8,318 nucleotides of DNA. It comes from Opitutaceae bacterium. Its GTDB lineage: Bacteria; Verrucomicrobiota; Verrucomicrobiia; Opitutales; Opitutaceae. The notes beneath the pieces were generated by a model. That model did not search any database and had not been told where the DNA came from. It worked only from the letters and a program-made list of their open reading frames with translations. The stretch covers positions 1 through 8,318 of the forward strand of contig PMSP01000144.1 of assembly GCA_003168315.1 (NCBI GenBank). Direction: 5' to 3'. Numbering within the stretch: the first letter of the stretch is position 1; each line of letters opens with the position of its first letter. Position numbers and translations under genes: made by a program. Positions 1 to 5,890 of the stretch are shown here, in pieces.

Positions 1-959
1 GTGTGGTTCCAGGTGTAGTCCGTGAGGAACGGCGGCTTCGGGGGGTCGCTGAGCGGCCTGCGGTAGATGCAGTCGATGCCCGCCCCTGAGGCGCTCGCGA
101 CGGCCTCGTCGGCCTGGGCTCGGTCTATCAGGAGGAAGCTGATCGAGTCCCCGGTCCTCAGGTGCTTCGCCAGGGGCTTGAAGTAGGACGGCATCGGCCA
201 CTCGAACTGGGTGACCAGACGCTTGCGCCAGTCGAGGCGGCGCGCGGCGGCGTCCGTCCAGTCGAGAAGGCGGTCCCAGTCGGGCGCGCTGAAGATCAGC
301 TGGTCATAGTCGACCTTGGGAGCCAGCCGCATCTCGACCTCGACCATGAGCCCGGTCGTCCCGTAGGTGTGGAGCGCCTTCAGGCTTTCCGCCTCCTCGA
401 GGCGGACGAGCCGGGGCTCCTCCTCGCACGTCATCATCGTGACCGACTTGACGTTGCCCGGGGCGTTGATGCCGCCCCAGGTGATCGAGCCGATGCCGCC
501 CGAGCCGCCGCAGAGGAAGCCCCCCATCGTGCACTTGACCCAGGTGGACGGCATGCAGCGGAGCTCCCAGCCGGATCTCCTGGCCTCGGCCTCGACCGAC
601 CCCAGCCGCGCCCCGGCCTCGACGCGGGCGACGCCGCCCTCGACCGAGAGGATGCGGTCGAGCCGGGAGAGGTCGATCACGACCCCCCCGTAGAGCGGCA
701 CGCACTGGCCGTAGTTTCCGGTGCCGGCGCCCCGCGCGACAACCGGCACCCGCGCGCGGCAGCAGGCGGCCACGACCGAGCGGAGCTCGTCAACGCCGGC
801 GGGGCGCACCGCCATGTCCGCGCGCTTGTCGTCCAGCAGGCGCCTGAGCACCGGCGAGTACCAGTAGAAGTCCTTCGAGAGGGTCTCGAGCATGTCGCCG
901 GACTCAACCAGGTTCGCCGCCCCGACCAGGGCGCGCAGCTCCGACTTAAGTTCGTCCAT
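1..959 (-). CDS. FAD-binding (PCMH-type) oxidoreductase, partial at left edge
   Basis: The reading frame is open for 319 codons from the ATG at 959 to the left edge, so the C-terminus is missing. It is a flavin-dependent oxidase/dehydrogenase of the FAD_binding_4 (GlcD / vanillyl-alcohol-oxidase-like) superfamily, expected to be cytoplasmic. The pyrophosphate-binding loop ARGAGTGNYGQCVPLYGG lies at about residues 75-92, followed by VVIDLSRL. A second FAD-contacting segment, GGFLCGGSGGIGSITWGG, is at about 146-163, and the helix-strand motif YGTTGLMVEVEM at about 199-210. The last visible residues, DYTWNH, resemble the active-site region following the cap domain. An in-frame ATG at 971 would add four residues (MPAR); neither start has a clear ribosome-binding site. 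It is divergent from the amidohydrolase at 1086 and probably shares its regulation. The substrate is unknown; the catabolic context suggests a 2-hydroxy acid or a heterocycle-derived intermediate. Confidence 0.85.
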   Translation of the reverse strand, partial: MDELKSELRALVGAANLVESGDMLETLSKDFYWYSPVLRRLLDDKRADMAVRPAGVDELRSVVAACCRARVPVVARGAGTGNYGQCVPLYGGVVIDLSRLDRILSVEGGVARVEAGARLGSVEAEARRSGWELRCMPSTWVKCTMGGFLCGGSGGIGSITWGGINAPGNVKSVTMMTCEEEPRLVRLEEAESLKALHTYGTTGLMVEVEMRLAPKVDYDQLIFSAPDWDRLLDWTDAAARRLDWRKRLVTQFEWPMPSYFKPLAKHLRTGDSISFLLIDRAQADEAVASASGAGIDCIYRRPLSDPPKPPFLTDYTWNH

Positions 960-1085
960 GCGGGCAGGCATCTTGGGCAGGCAGCAAGAATGCTGCCATC
1001 GCGACAGGCGTCGCAAGCCCTGATGGAGTCTTGCGGCACCGCCAGGCGGCCCATAGCGTGCTCCCGCAGTCCTCAAAACATCGGC
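960..1085. promoter_or_regulatory. Divergent promoter region between oxidase and amidohydrolase
   Basis: This 126-bp spacer separates two divergent genes and must hold both promoters, although no convincing -35/-10 pair stands out. It contains a perfect 9-bp direct repeat, GGGCAGGCA, at 962-970 and 975-983 (13-bp period). A perfect hairpin GGCAGCA-AGAA-TGCTGCC lies at 980-997, and a second perfect hairpin GCGAC-AGGC-GTCGC at 1001-1014. Packed on the oxidase side, these may be operators or 5'-leader structures. Regulation by them is an inference. Confidence 0.5.
980..997. repeat. Perfect 7-bp inverted repeat (hairpin) upstream of oxidase gene
   Basis: Arms GGCAGCA (980-986) and TGCTGCC (991-997) pair perfectly around the loop AGAA. 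The hairpin ends 20 bp upstream of the ATG at 959 and 8 bp upstream of the alternative ATG at 971. It would lie in the leader of the oxidase mRNA or act as a protein-binding palindrome. Confidence 0.6.
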
Positions 1086-2366
1086 ATGCTTCTTCTCAAG
1101 AGGGCCCGCGTGCCCGCCGCCGTCCTTCCCCCCGCCCTTGCCAGCCCGGCGGCGGACCCACTGGAGCCGTCGGTCGACTGCGACGTCGGGATCGAGGGGG
1201 CGAAGATCGCCTCGGTCACCCGCTCGGCGGGCGCGCCGCGCGAGGCGAACGGGGTGGACCTGGACGGCGCGCTTGTCTTCCCGGGATTCGTCGACGCCCA
1301 CGTCCACCTCGACAAGGCCCACACGTGGGACCGCGCCCCGAACCGGAGCGGCACATTCCAGGAGGCGCTGGACACGCTTGGCAGGGACAAGGCGAACTGG
1401 ACGCGGGACGACCTCCTGCGGAGGGCGGGCTTCGCCCTGCGCTGCGCCTGGGAGCACGGCACCCGGGTCGTCCGGACGCATGTCGATACGTGGCTTCCCT
1501 GGGGCGAGGAGAACCACGCGGCCATGCAGGAGCTCCGGGAGGCGTGGGACGGGAGGATAACGCTCCAGACCGTCCCCCTCACGGGAATAGCCAACTATTC
1601 CGGGGGCGACGGCGACAAGGTCGCCGACCTGGCCCTCAAGTACGGCGCGTGCGCCCTCGGCGGCTGGTCCCCGATGTCGCCGGAGCTGCCGCGCCAGCTG
1701 GATCGCCTCCTGGCGATAGCCGCCGACCGCGGCGTCGGGCTCGACCTCCACGTCGACGAGAACGGCAACCCGGCCGAGGAGGTGCTTCGCACTCTGGCCG
1801 AGGCGGTCCTGCGCAACCGTTTCGCGAATCCCGTCGTCTGCGGGCATTGCTGCAGCCTGTCCGTCCAGGCGCCGGAGCGGCAGAGGTCGACGATCGCGCT
1901 CGCACGGGAGGCGGGGATCCGCGTCGTCTCGCTTCCCCTCTGCAACCTCTACCTCCAGGACCGGCGCGGGGCCGCATTCCCGCGGACGCCCCAGTGGAGG
2001 GGGCTCACCCTCGTGCACGACCTCATGGACGCCGGAATTCCCGTCGCCTGTGCAAGCGACAACGTCCGCGACGCGTTCCATGCGTTCGGGGACCTCGACG
2101 CGTCGGAGGTCTATATACAGGCGGTGAAGCTCGCGCACCTGGACTCCCGGCTCGGCGAGTCCGTGAAGGTCGTCACCTCGACGGCGGCCGAGATCGTCGG
2201 GCTGCCGGGGGCGTCCCGCATCGTCCCCGGGGCGCCGGCGCACCTCGTCGTCTTCCCGGCGCGATCCTTCAGCGAATTCCTGAGCCGCCAGGGATCGGGG
2301 CGCCGCCTCGTCGACGGCGAGAACATCCGCGAGGCGAGGCCGCCGGGCTTCGACGAGCTCCGCTGA
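1086..2366 (+). CDS. Cytosine-deaminase-like metal-dependent amidohydrolase
   Basis: This 426-residue protein belongs to the amidohydrolase superfamily (CodA-like, distorted TIM barrel with one metal). The metal and catalytic residues expected from E. coli CodA are all present: HVHLDK (H72, H74), LHVDE (H222 and proton-shuttling E225), CGHCC (H254) and ASDN (D325). PGFVDAHVHLDKAHT is the hallmark opening motif; VSLPLCNLYLQDR at about 281-293 is typical of the cyanobacterial-type 'cytosine deaminase' subgroup. Residues 1-65 and 378-395 form the usual small beta-sandwich. It hydrolyses or deaminates a ring amidine or amide; cytosine itself is not proven. ATG 1086 is chosen because homologues begin just before the LLLKRAR strand and because the longer frame upstream is antisense to the oxidase. 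There is no Shine-Dalgarno sequence. It is divergent from the oxidase and likely co-transcribed with the DUF2165 gene 41 bp downstream. Confidence 0.9.
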   Translation: MLLLKRARVPAAVLPPALASPAADPLEPSVDCDVGIEGAKIASVTRSAGAPREANGVDLDGALVFPGFVDAHVHLDKAHTWDRAPNRSGTFQEALDTLGRDKANWTRDDLLRRAGFALRCAWEHGTRVVRTHVDTWLPWGEENHAAMQELREAWDGRITLQTVPLTGIANYSGGDGDKVADLALKYGACALGGWSPMSPELPRQLDRLLAIAADRGVGLDLHVDENGNPAEEVLRTLAEAVLRNRFANPVVCGHCCSLSVQAPERQRSTIALAREAGIRVVSLPLCNLYLQDRRGAAFPRTPQWRGLTLVHDLMDAGIPVACASDNVRDAFHAFGDLDASEVYIQAVKLAHLDSRLGESVKVVTSTAAEIVGLPGASRIVPGAPAHLVVFPARSFSEFLSRQGSGRRLVDGENIREARPPGFDELR

Positions 2367-2407
2367 CCGGCCCCTCCTCCGCACTTCCAGCCAGTCCCCC
2401 CCATCCC

Positions 2408-2893
2408 ATGCAACTCAGACTCTGCAAGATCGCCGTCACGTCGCTCCCGGCCGTGTTCCTCCTCCTCGTCGTGTTCAACAACCTGACGGACCCCAACTCC
2501 AACTACCAGTTTGTCCGGCATGTGCTCAGCATGGACACGACATTCCCGGGAAACGCGGGCATGTACCGGGCAATCCGCACGCCGTTGCTCCACAAGGCGT
2601 TCTACGCCTCGGTCATCGGCTGGGAGGCGCTCTGCTGCGGCCTGATCGGCGCCGGGTCGCTCAGGCTCTGGAAGGCGCGCCATTCGCGGGCGGTCGAATG
2701 GAAGAAGGCGAAGGGCCTCGCGTCCGTCGGGCTCACCCTGGGCCTCGTCCAGTGGTATTTCGCCTTCATGACGGTCGGCGGCGAATGGTTCCTCATGTGG
2801 CAGTCTAAGATATGGAACGGCCAGGACGCCGCCTTCCGGCTCTTCACGTTCATGGGCCTGACGCTGCTTTTCCTCAATCAGTCCGACGACTGA
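2408..2893 (+). CDS. DUF2165-type small integral membrane protein
   Basis: This 161-residue protein has four predicted transmembrane helices at about residues 8-25, 64-85, 103-123 and 142-158. Features recognisable from the DUF2165 family are the VVFNNLTDPNSNYQFVRHVLSMDTTF stretch after helix 1 (residues 21-46), the conserved-looking polar/aromatic segment WYFAFMTVGGEWFLMWQS at 116-133, and the pattern GWEALCC in helix 2. The molecular function of the family is unknown. It starts 41 bp after the amidohydrolase, with a pyrimidine-rich spacer and no Shine-Dalgarno sequence, so it is probably in the same transcript. Its last 16 bp overlap the 3' end of the convergent amidase gene. It could help move or anchor something for this catabolic cluster, but that is speculation. 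Confidence 0.85.
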   Translation: MQLRLCKIAVTSLPAVFLLLVVFNNLTDPNSNYQFVRHVLSMDTTFPGNAGMYRAIRTPLLHKAFYASVIGWEALCCGLIGAGSLRLWKARHSRAVEWKKAKGLASVGLTLGLVQWYFAFMTVGGEWFLMWQSKIWNGQDAAFRLFTFMGLTLLFLNQSDD

Positions 2894-4134
2894 CGGCAGA
2901 CGTCCAGCACCCACGACACCACCGGGCTCTGCGGGCGGTTGATGACGACCTGCAGGCCGGTCGTCATCCCTGACGGGAGGGGCACCGGGATCGTGAGGAC
3001 AGGAAGCGCGCCCAGGCTCGCGGGAGTCGTCAGCCCCATCATGCGCAGGCGGTTCGCCTGGGTGCAGTCCGCCTTGGCTAGCGCCGGAAAGGGCGACGCC
3101 GGCACGATCAGGTAGTCGTAGGTCAGGAAGAACTTGGTCCAGGCGAGCTTGATCGCCTCGTAGCTGGGCTCGACGGCGGCGACCTGGGCCTGCGAGATCC
3201 CGCGGGCGCGGTCGAGGCGCTCCTGCAGGAGGGGTCCGTAGCGCCCGCGGTGCTTCTCGGCCCACTTCCTGTGGATTTTCCAGGTCTCGAGCCCCGCGAG
3301 GACCCCGTAGATCTCGGCTGCGGGCGCAAACTTGTCCAGGAGCTCGGCCCTCGTGGTGGCGTCCGCCGGCCGGGTCAGCTCCCCGGCCGCCTCGCGGCAG
3401 GCGGCGGCAACTTCGGGCTCGAGGCCGGGCATCTCCAGATAGCAGCCGCTCGGGGTCCGGTCGCTCGTCCTCAGGCCGACGAGCGCCCCGATGGCGGAGC
3501 GCATGTCCGAGGCCGTCCGCGTGAACCAGCCCGCCGTGTCGAAGCTTGGCGCAAGAGGGACGGCGTCGGCGATCCATGCCTCGCCCGGGACGCCCCGGTA
3601 GCCGAAGACCCCGCAGAACGCAGCCGGGACCCGGATGGAGCCTCCCGTGTCCGTTCCGACCGCGAGGGGGACGATGCCCGCGGCCACGGCGGCAGCGGAG
3701 CCGCTGCTCGATCCGCCCGAGGTTCGTCCCGGGAAGCGGGGATGCTCGCAGTCGCCGTAATGGGCGTTCTCGCCGGTCAGCCCCCATGCGAACTCAAAGA
3801 GCTGCGTCTTTCCGGACAATACCGCCCCGGCTCCCCGCAGGTCGCGCACGAGGGTCGAATCGCCCCCCGGGGCCGGCCTCACCTCCGGCAGGAACGAGGA
3901 GCCCGCGAAGGTGGGCATTCCCTTCACGTCGAAGAGGTCCTTGAGGAGGTAGGGAATGCCGCGAAGGGCTCCCCCGCGGGGAGCGGCGGCAAAACCCGCC
4001 GCGAGCGCCGACTCGTCGAGCAGCGCGGCGATTGCCGCGCTGCGTTGGGCGGCAGGCAGATACGCCTCCACCCGCCGCCGGACCTCGCGCGCGGCGGCTT
4101 CGGGCGTCATGTGCTGCCAGTCGCCAAAGGTCAC
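2878..4134 (-). CDS. Amidase (amidase-signature family hydrolase)
   Basis: This 418-residue protein is an amidase-signature enzyme (Pfam Amidase; related to GatA, malonamidase and AtzF-type hydrolases). The Ser-cisSer-Lys triad is intact: K65 in PYLLKDLFDV, cis-S142 in TSGGSSSGSAAAVAAG, and the nucleophile S166 in GTDTGGSIRVPAA. The S142-S166 spacing of 24 residues matches the family. It hydrolyses a carboxamide to acid plus ammonia or amine and is probably cytoplasmic. It is slightly short for the family, mainly in the C-terminal half. No partner GatB/GatC is present, arguing against tRNA amidotransferase. The start is GTG 4134 or the in-frame ATG at 4110 (MTPEAAAREV); neither has a good ribosome-binding site. 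It converges on and overlaps the DUF2165 gene. Placement beside a CodA-like hydrolase and a FAD oxidase suggests a late, ammonia-releasing step in nitrogen-compound catabolism, but this is inferred from context. Confidence 0.9.
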   Translation of the reverse strand: MTFGDWQHMTPEAAAREVRRRVEAYLPAAQRSAAIAALLDESALAAGFAAAPRGGALRGIPYLLKDLFDVKGMPTFAGSSFLPEVRPAPGGDSTLVRDLRGAGAVLSGKTQLFEFAWGLTGENAHYGDCEHPRFPGRTSGGSSSGSAAAVAAGIVPLAVGTDTGGSIRVPAAFCGVFGYRGVPGEAWIADAVPLAPSFDTAGWFTRTASDMRSAIGALVGLRTSDRTPSGCYLEMPGLEPEVAAACREAAGELTRPADATTRAELLDKFAPAAEIYGVLAGLETWKIHRKWAEKHRGRYGPLLQERLDRARGISQAQVAAVEPSYEAIKLAWTKFFLTYDYLIVPASPFPALAKADCTQANRLRMMGLTTPASLGALPVLTIPVPLPSGMTTGLQVVINRPQSPVVSWVLDVCRQSSD

Positions 4135-4304
4135 GGCCGGAATCGTTGGTCATTTTGTCGCAAATCGCAACCAGTGCGTGCATTACCCGCGTGCAGCCAA
4201 GGCGGTCAACTTCAGCAGGTGCCGACTATATTGGACTTGTCTAATTACTGTGTTGACTCCGCATTGCTCCAGCGCCTGGCTTCGCGCCCCCGCCCCCGGA
4301 TCGC
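4135..4304. promoter_or_regulatory. Spacer between amidase and small ORF
   Basis: About 170 bp without a gene, noticeably richer in A+T than its flanks (for example 4225-4260). It lies upstream of the leftward amidase and the rightward 115-residue ORF, so both promoters should fall here. On the minus strand TTGACC (4208-4203) is followed 18 bp later by a poor -10-like TAATGC; this is only a weak sigma70 candidate. I see no clear operator or RNA structure. Confidence 0.3.
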
Positions 4305-4652
4305 GTGAGCGCCTCCCCATCCGTCAAACCGCAGTTCAGCGTGATCCGCTTCACGAGGCGGATCGCCGCGCAGTGCCGGCAAGCTGGGGGCCCCATGCCC
4401 GACTGGGTCGTCTGCGACGCGATCGCCAATGGAAGCCGGCACCCGGTCAGGCCGCGCGGAGCCCGGGGAGGAAGGGTCATGAGGTTCGAAAAGAGCTTTC
4501 CGGGAGGGCCGGACGAGGCGGCGGTCACCGTGCGCGTGCTCGGCGAGGTGACCCGAAATGCCTGCTTCGCGGTGCGGCTGATCGCGCCCCTCCCGCCACG
4601 CGAAAAAAACTGGGACAATTCCCAATTTTTGAATCGCGCCGCTTCAAAATGA
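4305..4652 (+). CDS. Hypothetical 115-residue protein overlapping recA start
   Basis: I do not recognise this protein with confidence. It is accepted as coding because its third codon positions are overwhelmingly G or C up to about codon 100, matching neighbouring genes. The core reads like a small alpha/beta domain: IRFTRRIAAQC at 14-24, a PMPDWVVCDAIANG helix at 30-43, the basic stretch HPVRPRGARGGRVMRFEKSF at 46-65, and strands VTVRVLGEV and CFAVRLI at 74-92. The layout loosely recalls DUF4258-type small proteins, a guess only. The last 16 residues are encoded by lower-GC DNA holding the palindrome before recA. The start is GTG 4305 (alternative GTG 4341); an in-frame stop lies at 4254-4256. 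Its TGA overlaps the recA ATG as ATGA, so translational coupling is possible. Confidence 0.55.
   Translation: MSASPSVKPQFSVIRFTRRIAAQCRQAGGPMPDWVVCDAIANGSRHPVRPRGARGGRVMRFEKSFPGGPDEAAVTVRVLGEVTRNACFAVRLIAPLPPREKNWDNSQFLNRAASK
4605..4630. promoter_or_regulatory. Extended imperfect palindrome just upstream of recA
   Basis: Arms AAAAACTGGGA (4605-4615) and TCCCAATTTTT (4620-4630) are complementary at 10 of 11 positions around a CAAT spacer. The palindrome ends 18 bp before the recA ATG at 4649. It could be an operator (recA is the classic LexA target) or a weak hairpin-plus-T-tract terminator for the upstream ORF. I cannot match it to a LexA box I know. Confidence 0.45.
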
Positions 4653-5761
4653 ATGCGTCAACAAGGGCCCCCCTTAAAGCCATGTCAAAATCCGCCCCCG
4701 CCAAAGCCTCCGAGACAAAAACCGCCGCCTCCCCGACCGCTCACGTCCGAGAGAAGAACATCGAGCTCGCACTCTCGTCGATCGCGAAGGAATTCGGCGA
4801 GGGCTCTATCATGCGTCTCGGCAGCAATGCCAAGATGAAGGTCGAAACCTTGTCGACCGGGTCCTTGGCGATAGACCTTGCGCTTGGCGTCGGAGGGCTG
4901 CCTCTCGGAAGAATTGCCGAGGTATATGGTCCAGAATCGTCGGGTAAGACGACCTTTTGCTTGAGCGTAATTGCCGAGTGCCAGCGAAGGGGTGGCTTGG
5001 CGGCGTTTATCGATGTAGAGCACGCGCTTGATCCGAAATATGCCCGAATCGTTGGCGTCAAACTCGACGATCTTCTTGTATCTCAGCCCGACAGCGGCGA
5101 GGACGCCCTTAACATTATGGAGACATTGATCCGCTCCAACAGCATCGATGTTATCGTGCTAGACTCCGTGGCTGCGCTGATAACGAAAGCCGAACTCGAC
5201 GGACAGATGGGAGATATGACGATGGGTAGTCAGGCGAGGCTCATGTCCCAGGCCATGCGACGGCTCACGTCCGTTGTTAGCAAAACGAAGTGCGTCTGCA
5301 TATTCACAAACCAAATACGGGAAAAGATAGGCGTTATGTTTGGAAATCCAGAAACGACGTCGGGTGGCCGCGCACTGAAGTTTTTCTCGTCGATCCGCAT
5401 CGACATCCGCCGCAAGGACCAGATCAAGACGCCGGACGGAAAAGTCATCGGCAACCGCACCAAGATCAAAGTAGTGAAGAACAAGGTCGCGCCGCCCTTC
5501 ACCGAAGTGGAGTTCGACATCATGTACAACGAGGGGATCTCCGCGTCCGGCTCACTTCTCGACCTCGGGCTCGAGCACCATATCCTGGAAAAGAAGGGCG
5601 CCTGGATCACCTACCTCGGGGAACTCGTGGGCCAGGGCCGGGACGCCGCTAAGCAGACGCTCCGGGAAAGGCCGGAGTTGGCCGAGAAGATCACGAAGGC
5701 CATCCTGGAAAAGGTGACCGTGACCGGCGGGACGGTGGTTACGGGTGAGAGCGCGGCTTGA
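4649..5761 (+). CDS. recA: RecA recombinase
   Basis: RecA polymerises on single-stranded DNA, drives strand exchange in recombinational repair and promotes LexA-type cleavage. From ATG 4649 the protein has 370 residues. It shows Walker A GPESSGKTT (94-102), the catalytic-Glu motif DVEHALDP (E124), Walker B VIVLDS (168-173), loop L1 DGQMGDMTMG (184-193), the IFTNQIREKIGVMFGNPETT segment (218-237, usually IFINQ), and the C-terminal-domain motif LGQGR-like VGQGRDAAK (327-335). ATG 4682 (MSKSAPAK) is an equally plausible start giving 359 residues; no strong Shine-Dalgarno sequence precedes either. The C-terminus ends in TVVTGESAA with none of the acidic tail seen in E. coli RecA. The final codons abut an IS right end that probably supplies the TGA. 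The core (about 4921-5400) is about 53% GC against 68-75% in nearby genes. Confidence 0.96.
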   Translation: MNASTRAPLKAMSKSAPAKASETKTAASPTAHVREKNIELALSSIAKEFGEGSIMRLGSNAKMKVETLSTGSLAIDLALGVGGLPLGRIAEVYGPESSGKTTFCLSVIAECQRRGGLAAFIDVEHALDPKYARIVGVKLDDLLVSQPDSGEDALNIMETLIRSNSIDVIVLDSVAALITKAELDGQMGDMTMGSQARLMSQAMRRLTSVVSKTKCVCIFTNQIREKIGVMFGNPETTSGGRALKFFSSIRIDIRRKDQIKTPDGKVIGNRTKIKVVKNKVAPPFTEVEFDIMYNEGISASGSLLDLGLEHHILEKKGAWITYLGELVGQGRDAAKQTLRERPELAEKITKAILEKVTVTGGTVVTGESAA

Positions 5762-5890
5762 CGTCCTCCCGGCCTTAAAGGGCCGGGATTCCCGCCTGAC
5801 GCCGTGAGAGACGGCGAAGGCGAGCGGGTTCGCGTTTCAACGGTTCCCGTGAGCCTCGGCGCGCAGACACGGCCAGTCCGGCCGCCAGGA
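5738..5890 (-). ncRNA. Candidate omega-RNA (reRNA) of the TnpB element
   Basis: IS200/IS605 TnpB proteins use a guide RNA transcribed across the 3' end of tnpB and the right end of the element; its last 15-20 nt come from flanking DNA. The scaffold here has two perfect stem-loops: CGCCGT/ACGGCG (5800-5816, 5-nt loop) and CCCGGCC/GGCCGGG (5768-5787). It ends with GAGGACGTCAA (minus strand). The guide would be GCCGCGCTCTCACCCGTAAC, antisense to the last codons of recA. The 5' limit is not determinable by eye. Function is inferred from the family, and the truncated TnpB makes present activity doubtful. Confidence 0.45.
5768..5787. repeat. Right-end palindrome of the IS element
   Basis: CCCGGCC (5768-5774) pairs with GGCCGGG (5781-5787) around TTAAAG. 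It contains the tnpB TAA stop (5775-5777, minus strand). The surrounding 30 bp (5761-5790) match 6751-6780 at 26 of 30 positions in the same orientation. The hairpin would be the transposase recognition structure and the last stem of the omega-RNA scaffold. Confidence 0.75.

Noticed and set aside
162..1085. Upstream extension of the amidohydrolase frame to a 734-residue ORF
   Set aside because: It is antisense to the clearly coding FAD oxidase, is low-complexity R/A/P/G-rich in translation, and homologues begin near residue MLLLKRAR at 1086.
2111..3787. A 558-residue minus-strand ORF
   Set aside because: It overlaps the amidohydrolase 3' end, the DUF2165 gene and the amidase in the wrong frame. 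Its translation is arginine/glycine/proline-rich shadow sequence typical of high-GC DNA.
3250..4308. A 352-residue plus-strand ORF opposite the amidase
   Set aside because: It is antisense to an amidase with an intact catalytic triad and shows no domain of its own.
4241..4625. Two minus-strand ORFs of 125-126 residues opposite the small ORF before recA
   Set aside because: The plus-strand frame has the strong G/C third-position bias and protein-like core; the minus frames look like its shadows.
3956..4648. Upstream extension of the recA frame to 601 residues
   Set aside because: The extension runs antisense through the amidase 5' end and across the spacer. RecA proteins do not carry such a domain and the sequence is not protein-like.
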